Shown here: positions 26,298-36,345 of the stretch, piece after piece
How the letters are laid out: the number at the start of each line of letters is the position of its first letter
How positions within the stretch are numbered: the first letter of the stretch is position 1
Assembly (NCBI RefSeq): GCF_024435075.2
Contig: NZ_JAMZEG020000001.1
Location: 248,001-312,000 of the forward strand
Direction of reading: 5' to 3'
DNA: 64,000 nt
Source of the DNA: Marinomonas maritima
Lineage (GTDB): Bacteria; Pseudomonadota; Gammaproteobacteria; Pseudomonadales; Marinomonadaceae
The notes under the pieces: model-generated
Told to the model about the DNA's origin: nothing
What the model saw: the letters and a program-made list of their open reading frames with translations, nothing else
Database searches by the model: none
Made by a program: the position numbers and the translations under genes

Positions 26298-28124
26298 ATG
26301 TGCGGAATAGTTGGCGCCATTGCACGTCGTAATGTATCAAAAATTTTAATTGAAGGACTTAGTCGCCTTGAATACCGTGGCTATGACTCTTCTGGTATCG
26401 CGATCAATAACGAAGACGGCGTGTTCTCGCACCGTTCGGTAGGTAAAGTTCAGGCGCTGAAAGACAAGTTTGACGCTCAGCCGTTGGACGGCAAAATGGG
26501 GATTGCGCACACGCGTTGGGCTACGCACGGTAAACCAACCGAAGCCAATGCCCACCCGCATTTTTCGGGCGATGACCTTGCCTTGGTACATAACGGCATC
26601 ATTGAAAATCACGAACCGTTGCGACGTGAATTGAAAGCCAAAGGGTATGAGTTCAAATCAGAAACTGATACCGAAGTGATTGTTCACCTTATTCACGATG
26701 CGTTAAGAACGCAGCCCGATTTGCTTAAAGCGGTGCAGGCGACGTTATTGAAATTGCATGGTGCGTTTGCCATCGGTGTCGTACAAAAAGACGATAATGA
26801 TCGCTTTATTGCGGCTCGTAAAGGTAGCCCGCTTGTTGTGGGTGTGGGGATTGAAGAGAACTTCGTGGCCTCAGATCAGCTTGCCCTCTTGCATGTGACT
26901 GACCAATTTATCTTCTTAGAAGAAGGCGATGTAGTTGAGTTAACCCGAGACCAAGTGACGATCTATGACGCAAAAGGCGAGCCGCAAGATCGCCCAATCA
27001 GTGTGTTTAATCACAATATCGATGTCACGGATAAAGGTGAATTCCGTCACTACATGATGAAAGAAATCTATGAGCAGCCTAAAGTTATTAGTGCTTGTTT
27101 GGAAGGTCGCATTAGCGAAACGAAAGTATTAACCAGTTGTTTTGGTGCGGATTCAGGCTTCTTAAAAGAAGTAGAAAACGTCCATATCGTTGCTTGTGGT
27201 ACCAGCTACCATGCTGGAATGGTGGCGAAATATTGGATTGAAGATTTAGCGGGCTTACCGTGTAGCGTAGAAGTAGCCAGCGAATACCGTTACCGAAAAG
27301 TAGCCGTACCGAAGAAAACCTTGTTTTTAACCTTGTCACAATCAGGTGAAACGGCCGATACGCTAGCCGCGTTACGTATGGCAAAAGAGTTGGGTTATCT
27401 AACAACTTTGGCCATCTGTAACGTGCCATCAAGCACACTTGTGCGTGAGTCAGAATTGACGTTATTAACCAATGCGGGGCCTGAAATTGGTGTCGCATCA
27501 ACCAAAGCGTTTACGACACAGCTAACAGCTTTGCTAATCACCAGCGTTGCCATTGCGGTGGAAAATGGCTTGTCAGTAGAGAAGGAAAAAGAGTTAGTTC
27601 AAGCCATGCGTTCTTTACCGGCTCATGTGAATGATGCGTTGTTACAAGATGCGCATATTAAGAAAGTGGCTGACCGCTTTGCTAATAAGACTAATGCTCT
27701 ATTTTTAGGTCGTGGCACTATGTTTCCTATCGCCCTAGAGGGCTCTTTGAAACTGAAAGAGATTTCGTATATCCACGCAGAAGCGTACCCAGCGGGTGAG
27801 TTGAAGCATGGACCGCTAGCCTTGGTAGATGAAGATATGCCTATCATCGCACTAGTGCCACACAATGACATGCTCGATAAGCTAAAATCTAACTTGCAGG
27901 AAGTGGCGGCTCGTGGTGGCGAGCTGTATGTTTTTGCCGACAGAGATACCGACTTGCATGACGAAGAAAATATCATTTTTACCGAAGTGCCAAAAGTAGA
28001 AAGTATTCTAGAACCTATTGTTCATACTATTCCGTTGCAGCTTTTGTCTTACTATGTTGCTGTGGTGAAAGGTACAGACGTAGACCAGCCACGCAATTTG
28101 GCAAAAAGTGTTACTGTCGAATAA
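26298..28124 (+). CDS. glmS: Glucosamine-6-phosphate synthase
   Basis: The protein has 608 residues. Cys2 (MCGIVGAIA) is the N-terminal nucleophile of the glutaminase domain; two SIS domains follow (about 285-600). The C-terminus PRNLAKSVTVE is the conserved end that, in DNA form, is the binding site for TnsD. It makes glucosamine-6-phosphate from fructose-6-phosphate and glutamine. A Tn7-like element is inserted just after the stop, which probably separates glmS from its own terminator. Confidence 0.97.
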   Translation: MCGIVGAIARRNVSKILIEGLSRLEYRGYDSSGIAINNEDGVFSHRSVGKVQALKDKFDAQPLDGKMGIAHTRWATHGKPTEANAHPHFSGDDLALVHNGIIENHEPLRRELKAKGYEFKSETDTEVIVHLIHDALRTQPDLLKAVQATLLKLHGAFAIGVVQKDDNDRFIAARKGSPLVVGVGIEENFVASDQLALLHVTDQFIFLEEGDVVELTRDQVTIYDAKGEPQDRPISVFNHNIDVTDKGEFRHYMMKEIYEQPKVISACLEGRISETKVLTSCFGADSGFLKEVENVHIVACGTSYHAGMVAKYWIEDLAGLPCSVEVASEYRYRKVAVPKKTLFLTLSQSGETADTLAALRMAKELGYLTTLAICNVPSSTLVRESELTLLTNAGPEIGVASTKAFTTQLTALLITSVAIAVENGLSVEKEKELVQAMRSLPAHVNDALLQDAHIKKVADRFANKTNALFLGRGTMFPIALEGSLKLKEISYIHAEAYPAGELKHGPLALVDEDMPIIALVPHNDMLDKLKSNLQEVAARGGELYVFADRDTDLHDEENIIFTEVPKVESILEPIVHTIPLQLLSYYVAVVKGTDVDQPRNLAKSVTVE

Positions 28125-28143
28125 TTTAGTCAGGCATCTGATT

Positions 28144-28148
28144 AGAAC
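28144..28148 (+). repeat. Target-site duplication AGAAC (left copy)
   Basis: AGAAC directly precedes the TGTAC end of the transposon and recurs directly after its other end at 47363-47367. Tn7-family elements make 5-bp duplications. The site is 20-24 bp after the glmS stop, as in attTn7. Confidence 0.92.
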
Positions 28149-28214
28149 TGTACAGTGACATTATAGTTTGATAAAAGACATTATAGTTTGATATTTTACA
28201 ATAATGTTTGATAT
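28149..28214 (+). repeat. Left transposon end with TnsB-type binding repeats
   Basis: After TGTACAGT, the 17-bp repeat GACATTATAGTTTGATA occurs at 28157-28173 and 28177-28193, with a diverged third copy at about 28198-28213. These are in the place and orientation of TnsB binding sites. The tnsA ribosome site and promoter must lie just after. Confidence 0.88.
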
Positions 28215-28261
28215 TTTTTTAGGCCTTCTGCTATGCTCAAAGAGTAAGCAGGAGGCCTAAA

Positions 28262-29080
28262 ATGTTAGATTCTGAGAAATTAGTTGATCCTCAAGATGAG
28301 AAGAAGTTAAAAACCAGAGGGATTGGTTCAGGGGAAGACTACGAGCCCTTTATAAAAGTCCACGAAATAAGTAGTACTGGTGAGAGCTATCGCATCCGAG
28401 GTCGAAACACATCTAGAGCTCATCATCTTTTATCTCGTCTTGAATTTTCTGCTTTCCTTGTCTTTGATCGCTTCCATCTTACCTACGACATCAAAGAGCA
28501 ATTTCCTCTACCTGTAGCTGATACCTTGAGTATTTGTTCTCGTTTGGGAATTAAGCACCCCCAAATGCGCAACAAATTAAAAGTCGTTACCACAGACTTA
28601 GTTGTGGAGCTGAAAGGCAAACCATCTATTGCTATTGCCGTTAAATACGCCAGCGATTTAGACAATGCGCGTACGATAGACAAACTCCAAATCGAAAAGC
28701 TGTATTGGGAAGAACTTGGTTATGAATGGAAACTTTTCACTGATCAAGAGATTCCAGCGATCGTAAAAGAGAATCTTGAATGGCTTCATGCAGCCAGCCA
28801 GAATTCACATGACCTATACGGTGAGTTGTCTTTAGAAGATATTTCGACAGTCATTAATCGGTTATCAGGCTCAGAGAAGAAGCTTGCTACAGTTTGTGCT
28901 GCTATGGATGACCTATACGAATGCAGTGCCGGCTTTCATATTGGTGTGATTCGTAATGCTGCTGCTGCAAATTTGATTGATGTTCCTTTAGATATTGTAT
29001 TTAGGAATTGGCGTGCAACGGATGTGTCTATCGTTCTAGACCTAGATTCATTTAAAACTGGATTGTCTGATGTATCTTAA
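28262..29080 (+). CDS. tnsA: Tn7-like transposase endonuclease subunit TnsA
   Basis: The protein has 272 residues (Tn7 TnsA has 273). The restriction-enzyme-like catalytic residues can be placed: E61 (SRLEFSAF), D112 (VTTDLVVEL) and K128 (IAVKYA), close to E63, D114 and K132 of Tn7. The C-terminal winged-helix region contacts TnsC. TnsA cuts the 5' ends of the transposon, allowing cut-and-paste movement. AGGAGG precedes the ATG. It overlaps tnsB by 11 bp. Confidence 0.95.
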   Translation: MLDSEKLVDPQDEKKLKTRGIGSGEDYEPFIKVHEISSTGESYRIRGRNTSRAHHLLSRLEFSAFLVFDRFHLTYDIKEQFPLPVADTLSICSRLGIKHPQMRNKLKVVTTDLVVELKGKPSIAIAVKYASDLDNARTIDKLQIEKLYWEELGYEWKLFTDQEIPAIVKENLEWLHAASQNSHDLYGELSLEDISTVINRLSGSEKKLATVCAAMDDLYECSAGFHIGVIRNAAAANLIDVPLDIVFRNWRATDVSIVLDLDSFKTGLSDVS

Positions 29081-31130
29081 TAAAGTATTTCTTGACCCTC
29101 ACTTGGACCATCCAACCCATGTCCGAATTGTTTATGAACATGTCGATTTCTTAATGCTTATTGATATACACGATGAAAAAGCGTGGCCATATCGCGTAAA
29201 TCTAGATGAGTTCGAAAGTTTGTCACTAGAAGCCGTGCCAGATCCAATTTTGTTGGCCACCCCCGAAGCAGGCTCTAAAGCTGAAGAGATAAGAGATCGG
29301 GCTTATCGATCCGTAGCTTTATTGTTAACGGACTATTTTGCCTTATTTGATAAAAAGCTGAGGAATCAGAAGATTAAGTCAGTTTTAGAAGCAATGGATG
29401 AGTCTAGGCTGTATGTGACTCGACAATTGCGTCGATATTGGCAGAGAGGGCTTTCTCCTGACGCCCTTGCTCCAGACTACACAAAATGCGGTGCTCCTGG
29501 ACAAAACCGACTAGCAATTCAAAAAACAGGGAGTAAACGCACAGTATCCCATGGAGAGGGACTTGCTATTACTGATGAGATAGCAAGTCTTTTCAAGTTG
29601 GCTATTGAAGGCTTCTATTTAGTTAATAATGATGTAGACCTAAAAGGGGCTAGGACAAAGGCGAATGGCTTTATTAAGTCAAAGTACCCTAAAATAAAAA
29701 AAGAAGATTTACCCACTTATAGGCAGTTCCGATACTACTACAACAAACACTATGCAAAGCCTCTTGTTGTTCAAGCTCGTACACCATCTATTGAATATGC
29801 AAAAGATGTTACACCTAGCCACAGCACTTCCACCACAAATAACTTTGGACCAGGGGCTCGTTATGAGATCGATGCGACCATAGCTGACTTGCACCTTGTT
29901 TCAGGCCATGACCCAGACCGAATCGTAGGCCGCCCAATCGTATATAAAGTCAAAGATGTGTTTAGTCGTATGACTGTTGGCTTGTATGTTGGGTTAGAAA
30001 ATCCTTCTTGGGCAACCGCATCGATCGCCCTCGCGCACGCGTTCTGTGACAAAGTTGAGTACTGTCGTAAATTCGGTGTTGAGATTACCGAAAGTGATTG
30101 GCCAAGTATTGGGACCCCTGCAACGATTACAGCTGATCGAGGAGAGTTGCTTGGTAAACACGGAGATATCTTAGTTAACCGATTTGGTATCACTTTATCG
30201 AATACCCGAGCATATCGCGGTGATGATAAAGGCATAGTCGAAAAATCATTTCATATGATGCATGTAGATATTCTTCCTTATGTGAAAGGGAAGGTCGAAC
30301 CTGTAAATGGAAAGAAAAAAGCGGGGAAACGAACAGAGCTATCAGCGAACCTAACGCTTTATGATTTCACGAAAATGGTGATCATCTCTGAAATCAACCG
30401 CAATACATCCACCCCATTAGAGGGCTACGACTTTGAATCTGATATGCCCGCAGATTTGGCTGCAATACCTGTAAGGCTATGGCATTGGGGCGTGAAAAAT
30501 AGAACGGGTGTTTTGAGAGAAGTAGATCCAAAATTCACCTATGTGAACATGTTGCCCCATAGCAAAGCTACGATATCTCCTTCAGGCATATGTTTTAAGG
30601 GCATGTATTATACCTGTGCAGAAGCAGTTGAACTGGGCTGGTTTCATAAAAATAGATCAGTGCCTCGTCCAAAAAGCATAGAGGTAGCTTACGATCCTCT
30701 GAACACCAATGTTCTATATGTGAGACCAGACAATAAGTTCGATAGTGTATGGGAATGCACATTACAGAGTCGAAGCCGAAGATATCAAGATATGAGCTTA
30801 GTTGAAGCAATGTCAATTCAATCTGAGGCGAGATCAACATATTCTGAAGCTCAACAAGAAGCCGATTATCAAGCACCAGATCTTCAAAATGAGCTTGAGA
30901 TGATTGCCCAAGTTGCAGAAAAGAGACAAAAGTCTTCGGATCTATCTAACAACTCGCAGCGACTAAGTGGAATTCGTAACAATCGACAGCAAGAAAAAGA
31001 GTCAGAACGCCAGAAAAATAGAGAGTCCGCTAAGCCGCCTAAGAAGAAGGATGCAGCGACAGTTACTTCTATCCATTCCGGTAAACAAGTTGAACAGGGG
31101 TTCGACTATCCAGATTTGGATGATTTTTAA
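29070..31130 (+). CDS. tnsB: Tn7-like DDE transposase TnsB
   Basis: The protein has 686 residues. The DDE triad is read as D268 (YEIDATIADL), D356 (TITADRGELLG) and E391 (DKGIVEKSFHMM), each exactly five residues before the Tn7 TnsB residues (D273, D361, E396). The N-terminal DNA-binding domains recognise the terminal repeats. The C-terminal tail is charged and includes the likely TnsC-contact peptide. It cuts the 3' ends and joins them to target. It overlaps tnsA and is 11 bp from tnsC. Confidence 0.95.
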   Translation: MYLNKVFLDPHLDHPTHVRIVYEHVDFLMLIDIHDEKAWPYRVNLDEFESLSLEAVPDPILLATPEAGSKAEEIRDRAYRSVALLLTDYFALFDKKLRNQKIKSVLEAMDESRLYVTRQLRRYWQRGLSPDALAPDYTKCGAPGQNRLAIQKTGSKRTVSHGEGLAITDEIASLFKLAIEGFYLVNNDVDLKGARTKANGFIKSKYPKIKKEDLPTYRQFRYYYNKHYAKPLVVQARTPSIEYAKDVTPSHSTSTTNNFGPGARYEIDATIADLHLVSGHDPDRIVGRPIVYKVKDVFSRMTVGLYVGLENPSWATASIALAHAFCDKVEYCRKFGVEITESDWPSIGTPATITADRGELLGKHGDILVNRFGITLSNTRAYRGDDKGIVEKSFHMMHVDILPYVKGKVEPVNGKKKAGKRTELSANLTLYDFTKMVIISEINRNTSTPLEGYDFESDMPADLAAIPVRLWHWGVKNRTGVLREVDPKFTYVNMLPHSKATISPSGICFKGMYYTCAEAVELGWFHKNRSVPRPKSIEVAYDPLNTNVLYVRPDNKFDSVWECTLQSRSRRYQDMSLVEAMSIQSEARSTYSEAQQEADYQAPDLQNELEMIAQVAEKRQKSSDLSNNSQRLSGIRNNRQQEKESERQKNRESAKPPKKKDAATVTSIHSGKQVEQGFDYPDLDDF

Positions 31131-31141
31131 GGGATAATCAC

Positions 31142-32737
31142 ATGGCCGTATTTGAAACAGCGAAATACATAGATGCAGAGATTAAAGAATACGAACATCA
31201 TCCATTAATCAATGCTTTACCGCGTATTAATTCGCCAAAAGACACAGCGGAATTGATACGACGTATTCCGGTTGTAAGTCCTGAAGAGGTGGCTCTTCCT
31301 GCTCATATCCGTCGACATGCCATGTTGCGAATTATGGATGGTTTTTTATACCCAACAAAAGCGCATTTACAGTTAGAGCAAACGATCTCTACTATGATTC
31401 GTCAAGGCTACTTGAGTCGAAACATAGCCAATAAAAGCTATCAAGAAACATTGAATCGAACAGAGAAGCTAGCAGATGACAGCCGTAATGCTGGCAATGA
31501 AGCCCTAGTGAGCTCTGTAATTGGCTGTTCGGGTGCTGGTAAATCAACAGCCGTTGAAGCCGTCTTGTCTGGCTATCCTCAAGTCATTATGCATTCCTCT
31601 TACCAACATGTTCAGATTGTCTGGCTTAAAGTAGAGTGCCCTCATGATGCCTCTGTAAAAAGTCTATGTATCAACTTCTTTCGTGCTCTAGACGAGGCAC
31701 TAGACAACAACGGACTATATGAAAAGCAATACGTAAAACCACGAGAAAATGCTGAAATGTTGCTGGGGGATTTTGCGAGAATTGCCGCTTTGCACTCAAT
31801 AGGCCTTCTAGTTATTGATGAAATTCAGCATTTAGAGCGTTCGAGCTCTACGAATGTGTCTGATCGAATTCTTCGGTTCTTTGTGCAGCTAACGAACACG
31901 ATTAAGCTACCAATACTGTTTGTCGGGACGCCAAAAGCCTATGAGCTATTTTCTCCTAGTATGCGTTCGGCTAGACGTGCTTCACAGTTTGGTAGTATCA
32001 ATTGGAATCGGTTCAATACCACAGACAGATCCGGTAAAGGCTCTGATTGGGATAGGTTTTTCTCTCAGTTGTGGGCGTTACAGTGGTTCAAGTCACCTCA
32101 GCCCCTAACGAAAGAAATTAAAACGCTTTTCTGGGACTACTCTCAGGGCATTGCCCATGTTGCGGTAACACTTTTTTACTTATGTCAGACAAGAGCTGTG
32201 ACAGTGGGTAGAGAAGTGATCTCCAGAGACTTAGTGGAAACCGTATTCAATGAAGAGCTTCATATGATCAAACCCATGATCAAAGCGCTTCAAAGTGGCC
32301 GTGATTCAGAAATACAAAAATATGATGATCTAGAAATACCAAGAGCAAGCATAGTTCAGAACGCAGTGGTTTCTGCTCCAGTAAATGAAAATGCGGAGCT
32401 TAATAGAGAGGATGAGCATGATTCCCCTGAGCAGACCAAGCTATCTAAGCTGATCAATATGCTTGAGCAAGCGGGTATCGGTGAAGACATTGCACCCACT
32501 GTGGCAGAGCAAGCCGTGTCAGAGCTTCCTGACGCCAACTTATTTCAGCTGCTTGCGCATATCAATAACTTGCAGAATAAAGAACCAGTGCCCCAAGTCA
32601 AAGAGAAGCCAAAAGTCGTTAAGCTAAAGCCTAGGTATGTTGAAAACGACCTGCGGTTAATGGTTAACAGTAAAGGTGGTACTTACAAGACTATGAAATC
32701 TGAAGGGGTTATACTGCGTTTGGCTGACTATTTATAA
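31142..32737 (+). CDS. tnsC: Tn7-like AAA+ target regulator TnsC
   Basis: The protein has 531 residues. Walker A is GCSGAGKST at 128-136 and Walker B LLVIDEIQHL at 222-231 (DE at 226-227), followed by a VGTPKA-type sensor segment. TnsC links the target selector (TnsD or TnsE) to the TnsAB transposase and polymerises on DNA in related systems. The C-terminal region, about 380-531, is acidic and then basic, as expected for TnsA/TnsB and DNA contacts. It closes the tnsABC operon. Confidence 0.94.
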   Translation: MAVFETAKYIDAEIKEYEHHPLINALPRINSPKDTAELIRRIPVVSPEEVALPAHIRRHAMLRIMDGFLYPTKAHLQLEQTISTMIRQGYLSRNIANKSYQETLNRTEKLADDSRNAGNEALVSSVIGCSGAGKSTAVEAVLSGYPQVIMHSSYQHVQIVWLKVECPHDASVKSLCINFFRALDEALDNNGLYEKQYVKPRENAEMLLGDFARIAALHSIGLLVIDEIQHLERSSSTNVSDRILRFFVQLTNTIKLPILFVGTPKAYELFSPSMRSARRASQFGSINWNRFNTTDRSGKGSDWDRFFSQLWALQWFKSPQPLTKEIKTLFWDYSQGIAHVAVTLFYLCQTRAVTVGREVISRDLVETVFNEELHMIKPMIKALQSGRDSEIQKYDDLEIPRASIVQNAVVSAPVNENAELNREDEHDSPEQTKLSKLINMLEQAGIGEDIAPTVAEQAVSELPDANLFQLLAHINNLQNKEPVPQVKEKPKVVKLKPRYVENDLRLMVNSKGGTYKTMKSEGVILRLADYL

Positions 32738-32847
32738 GTAATAAATACGAAAAGGATTTTGAAATGAAACTGGGCTTATTAGCTACCTTCGACCTTACTC
32801 TTATTGATAGCTTCTTCCTAAGAGAGCTAAACTAGGAGATTATTATA

Positions 32848-33476
32848 AGTGGTGGTCAGATTAAAAATGCCGCGTTAACAACTGCCTTGGCCTTTCACTA
32901 CCAAGTGCTGATTGGCTTGGATAAGTGCTTTGCATTGGAAGAAGGTCAATCTGTGTGGTTTGAAAAAGACGGTGATGTTAGCTTATTGTCGCCTGATGTC
33001 TTAACTTCATCTCAAACGGAAGTGAAAGACTTTTCGGCACCACTACCGACCACCATGAAAACCTCTGGAAAACGCTTAAGAACTGGTTAGCTCCCGAGTT
33101 TGATCATACCCAATATGGAGTTTTGGTATTGCATACTACACAGGCTTTTGGTGCAACAACCCAACTGAGGGATTGGAACACTCAAACTGCCGAGCACCGT
33201 CTAGCTGTGCTAAAGGCTATTTTTGCCGAACGCAATGATGCGCAGCTTAATGCTGAAAAACCACCTGAAATCATAAAAATGCAGAAATCTGTGATGTTGG
33301 ATACTGCTGATAACGATCTGATGCATGTACTCGAAAAAGTCGTATTAAATGTATTTGGTCGCTATTCAGTGTTAGAGCCAAGTGAAGATCAAGCATATGG
33401 AAGAAATGACCGATCGGTGGTTGTACATCAACGAAATATCCCAGTATCTGGGGGTTACCAGCGACACCATCTATAA
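32848..33476 (+). pseudogene. Decayed PD-(D/E)xK nuclease-like gene (DUF4297/Cap4-type)
   Basis: The reading frame starts after a stop at 32833, without a start codon, and shows FHYQVLIGLDKCFALEEGQSV... then EKDGDVSL and QTEVKDFS, which fit the D...ExK core of DUF4297-type dsDNA nucleases. Near 33045 a 1-base loss shifts the frame; the continuation TDHHENLWKTLKNWLAPEF is then read in the next frame to 33476. The C-terminus is missing, the reading running over the start of the HTH gene. The first residues (SGGQIKNAALTTA) resemble the end of an AAA+ ATPase, so two remnants may be fused. Family assignment is from memory and moderate. Confidence 0.5.
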
Positions 33477-33585
33477 ATGGATCGAGAAGAAAGGCCTGCC
33501 TGCTCATAAAATAGGCAGGTTATGGAAGTTTAAAAAAGACGAAGTAGATGCTTGGGTGTGGTCCGGCCAGGCAGCGGAGAATTAA
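33397..33585 (+). CDS. Excisionase-family helix-turn-helix protein
   Basis: A small protein of 62 residues. The MerR/excisionase-type fold is clear: WLYINEISQYLGVTSDTIYKW then the wing GLPAHKIGRLWKFKKDEVDAW. The start at ATG 33397 is preferred over a GTG at 33382 and an ATG at 33406. It stands 3 bp before the large methyltransferase gene and is first of five tightly packed genes. HTH proteins of this type often precede restriction-modification operons and may control them or guide them. Confidence 0.8.
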   Translation: MEEMTDRWLYINEISQYLGVTSDTIYKWIEKKGLPAHKIGRLWKFKKDEVDAWVWSGQAAEN

Positions 33586-33588
33586 AGA

Positions 33589-36345
33589 ATGAACGCGGTT
33601 GAAATAGAAGAAGCCATTTCAAAATTAGCAGAGCAGCCATTTGATGCTGCCGAATTCCCTTATGCGTTCCTAGAGGCCTTTGGTAACAAGGCGACAACAA
33701 TTAAGCGCCTCCGATCTGGGTCAACCAATGCATCGGATATCGAAGCTGGTGTACTGCAGCGCAATAATGTTCACATTGCTGTTGCAGAGGAAGGCAATGT
33801 TACCGATACGTTGGCTGCATTGAAGCAAAGCCCGGCAACCAAAAAAGCGAAAGCAAAGTTCATTGTTGCAACCGATGGTAAGCAGTTTGAAGCGGAAGAC
33901 CTCACCAGCGACGATGCGCCAATTGTCTGCGAGTATAAGAAATTCCCCGATCACTTTGGTTTTTTCCTTCCACTTGCGGGAATATCGACGGTTAAGCAGA
34001 TTCGGGAAAGCTCAATTGATATCAAAGCAACCGGTCGATTAAACCGCTTGTATATCCAGTTACTCAAAGACAACCCTGAATGGGGAAAAGCTGAACGCCG
34101 CCACGACATGAACCATTTCATGTCTCGACTCATATTTTGCTTTTTTGCAGAAGATACCGATATTTTTAATGGCGAGGGCTTATTCACCGCAACCATTGAC
34201 CAGATGAGTGACAGAGACTCATCCAATACGCATGAGGTCATGAGTGAAGTTTTCCGTGCGATGGATACCAAAATATCGGAACGTGATGCCGCCAAACTCC
34301 CTCGCTGGGCAGATCAGTTCCCGTATGTAAACGGTGGGCTTTTCTCAGGCTCTACTGAAACTCCAAAATTCAGCAAAATCGCGCGTTCTTACTTAATTCA
34401 TATTGGCAGTTTGGATTGGACGAAGATCAACCCAGATATCTTTGGTTCCATGATTCAAGCCGTGACCGATGAAAAAGAGCGAAGCTCGCTAGGCCTACAC
34501 TACACATCTGTTCCGAATATTTTAAAAGTTCTTAATCCTCTCTTCCTTGATGACTTACGCGAAAAACTGGAAGAAGCCGGTGATAGCCCGATCAAATTGC
34601 TGAACCTTCGTAAGCGCATGTCGAAAATTCGAGTGTTTGACCCTGCTTGTGGCTCAGGAAACTTCCTCGTTATTGCTTACAAGGAAATGCGTGCAATTGA
34701 AGCCGAAATTAATCAGCGTAGAAGTGAAAGTGGGCATAAAACAGAGATTCCTCTGACGAACTTTCGAGGGATAGAACTTAGGGATTTCCCTGCTGAAATT
34801 GCTCGACTTGCACTCATCATTGCTGAGTACCAGTGTGACGTAATGTACCGAGGTCAAAAGGATGCACTAGCAGAATTCTTACCTTTGGATGCCATGAATT
34901 GGATTGTTCAAGGCAACGCATTGCAACTTGATTGGTTGAGTGTCTGCCCTCCCACTGGAGCAGATGTTCGAATACAAGCTAATGACTTATTCGAATCACC
35001 CTTAGATCAAGCTGAAATTGATTTTGATAATGAAGGCGGCGAAACATATATTTGCGGTAATCCACCGTACCTTGGCAGTAGAGCTCAATCCAAAGTTCAA
35101 AAAAGTGACCTTGAAGCTATTTTTAAAATGAAAACAAAAAACTGGAAGCAATTAGATTATGTCTCTGGTTGGTTCATGAAAGCCGCGGATTTTGGAGTAG
35201 TCGCTAAATCAAAAGCAGCTTTTGTTTCGACAAATTCAATATGCCAAGGCCAGCAAGTTCCTGTTTTATGGCCTTTAATATTTGAGTCTCAGAATGAGAT
35301 TGAATTTGCAACTATAGGCTTTAAATGGACTAATCTTGCAAAAAGCAACGCAGGAGTAACGGTAGTAGTCATAGGGATTTCGGCAGGTGCTAGGAAACGC
35401 AGGACCTTACATTCAGGTGCAAATAGTGAATTCGAAAATGCAAGAGTCGTCGATAACATCAATCCTTATTTACTGGCTTCGGAGAATATATTTGTAGCTG
35501 CGCAGAAAGAACAAATTTCGAATCTAGGGGAACTAGACAGAGGGAGCGCACCAACAGACGACGGGGAGTTTACTTTTAGTCAAGATGAATATGAAGCTCA
35601 ATTATCCTTATATCCTGAGCTGAAGCGGTATTTTCACCTCGCGATGGGAAGTTCTGAGTTTATTAATGGAGTAATTCGTTGGATTCTAAAGCTAGATGAA
35701 ATTTCATTGAATGACCCAAAACTTCATTCTATTGTTCAACCTATTTTAAATAGAGTAAAGAAATTCCGACAAGCTAGTACAAAAGCAGCAACTAAAAAGT
35801 TTGCAGATCGCCCCAGTGTCTTTCCAGAGGATCGCCATTTTAAAGGTAGAAAAATATTTGTACCTCAACTTTTTTCAGAAAAAAGAGAATATGTTACCTG
35901 CGGACTTTTAACTGAAAATTCACTTATTTTAGCTCCTCACTTTCAAATTGATGGAAGCCAGATGATTGTGCTGGCACTTATATCTTCACGAACTCATAAA
36001 GTATGGATTTCAACTGTCTGTGGTCAATTAGAAACGCGCTTGAGGTACTCAAATACCTTGGGCTGGAATACATTCCCGGTTCCAATCCTTACTGAAAAGA
36101 ATAAGAAGGATCTTGAGAGTTGTGCAGAAGATATTTTACTAGCTCGTGAAGCTCATTTCCCAGCGACAATTGCAGAACTTTATGACCCCGAAAAAATGCC
36201 TGAAAACCTTCGTTTAGCTCATGAACGTAATGATGAAGTACTTGAAAGAATCTATATCGGTCGTCGATTTAAAAATGATACAGAGCGTCTAGAAAAGCTC
36301 TTCGAAATGTATTCGAAAATGACTAAAAGTAAGGCTGCTTCATGA
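33589..36345 (+). CDS. MmeI-like adenine-specific DNA methyltransferase
   Basis: The protein has 918 residues. N-terminal domain about 1-130, helical linker 140-330, then an N6-adenine methyltransferase: SAM motif I DPACGSGNFL (351-360) and catalytic motif IV NPPY (491-494). The C-terminal part (about 600-900) has target-recognition features, e.g. FKGRKIFVPQ and LRYSNTLGWNTFP. The layout is that of single-chain type IIL enzymes such as MmeI. However, the N-terminal region that should carry a PD-ExK nuclease reads VHIAVAEEGN at 61-70, with no visible ExK, so cutting probably relies on a partner. It overlaps the next gene by 4 bp (ATGA). Confidence 0.85.
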   Translation: MNAVEIEEAISKLAEQPFDAAEFPYAFLEAFGNKATTIKRLRSGSTNASDIEAGVLQRNNVHIAVAEEGNVTDTLAALKQSPATKKAKAKFIVATDGKQFEAEDLTSDDAPIVCEYKKFPDHFGFFLPLAGISTVKQIRESSIDIKATGRLNRLYIQLLKDNPEWGKAERRHDMNHFMSRLIFCFFAEDTDIFNGEGLFTATIDQMSDRDSSNTHEVMSEVFRAMDTKISERDAAKLPRWADQFPYVNGGLFSGSTETPKFSKIARSYLIHIGSLDWTKINPDIFGSMIQAVTDEKERSSLGLHYTSVPNILKVLNPLFLDDLREKLEEAGDSPIKLLNLRKRMSKIRVFDPACGSGNFLVIAYKEMRAIEAEINQRRSESGHKTEIPLTNFRGIELRDFPAEIARLALIIAEYQCDVMYRGQKDALAEFLPLDAMNWIVQGNALQLDWLSVCPPTGADVRIQANDLFESPLDQAEIDFDNEGGETYICGNPPYLGSRAQSKVQKSDLEAIFKMKTKNWKQLDYVSGWFMKAADFGVVAKSKAAFVSTNSICQGQQVPVLWPLIFESQNEIEFATIGFKWTNLAKSNAGVTVVVIGISAGARKRRTLHSGANSEFENARVVDNINPYLLASENIFVAAQKEQISNLGELDRGSAPTDDGEFTFSQDEYEAQLSLYPELKRYFHLAMGSSEFINGVIRWILKLDEISLNDPKLHSIVQPILNRVKKFRQASTKAATKKFADRPSVFPEDRHFKGRKIFVPQLFSEKREYVTCGLLTENSLILAPHFQIDGSQMIVLALISSRTHKVWISTVCGQLETRLRYSNTLGWNTFPVPILTEKNKKDLESCAEDILLAREAHFPATIAELYDPEKMPENLRLAHERNDEVLERIYIGRRFKNDTERLEKLFEMYSKMTKSKAAS

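Noticed and set aside
32764..32835. Mini-ORF after tnsC (MKLGLLATFDLT...)
   Set aside because: 23 codons, no family likeness; may be part of the decayed cargo and not a gene of its own.
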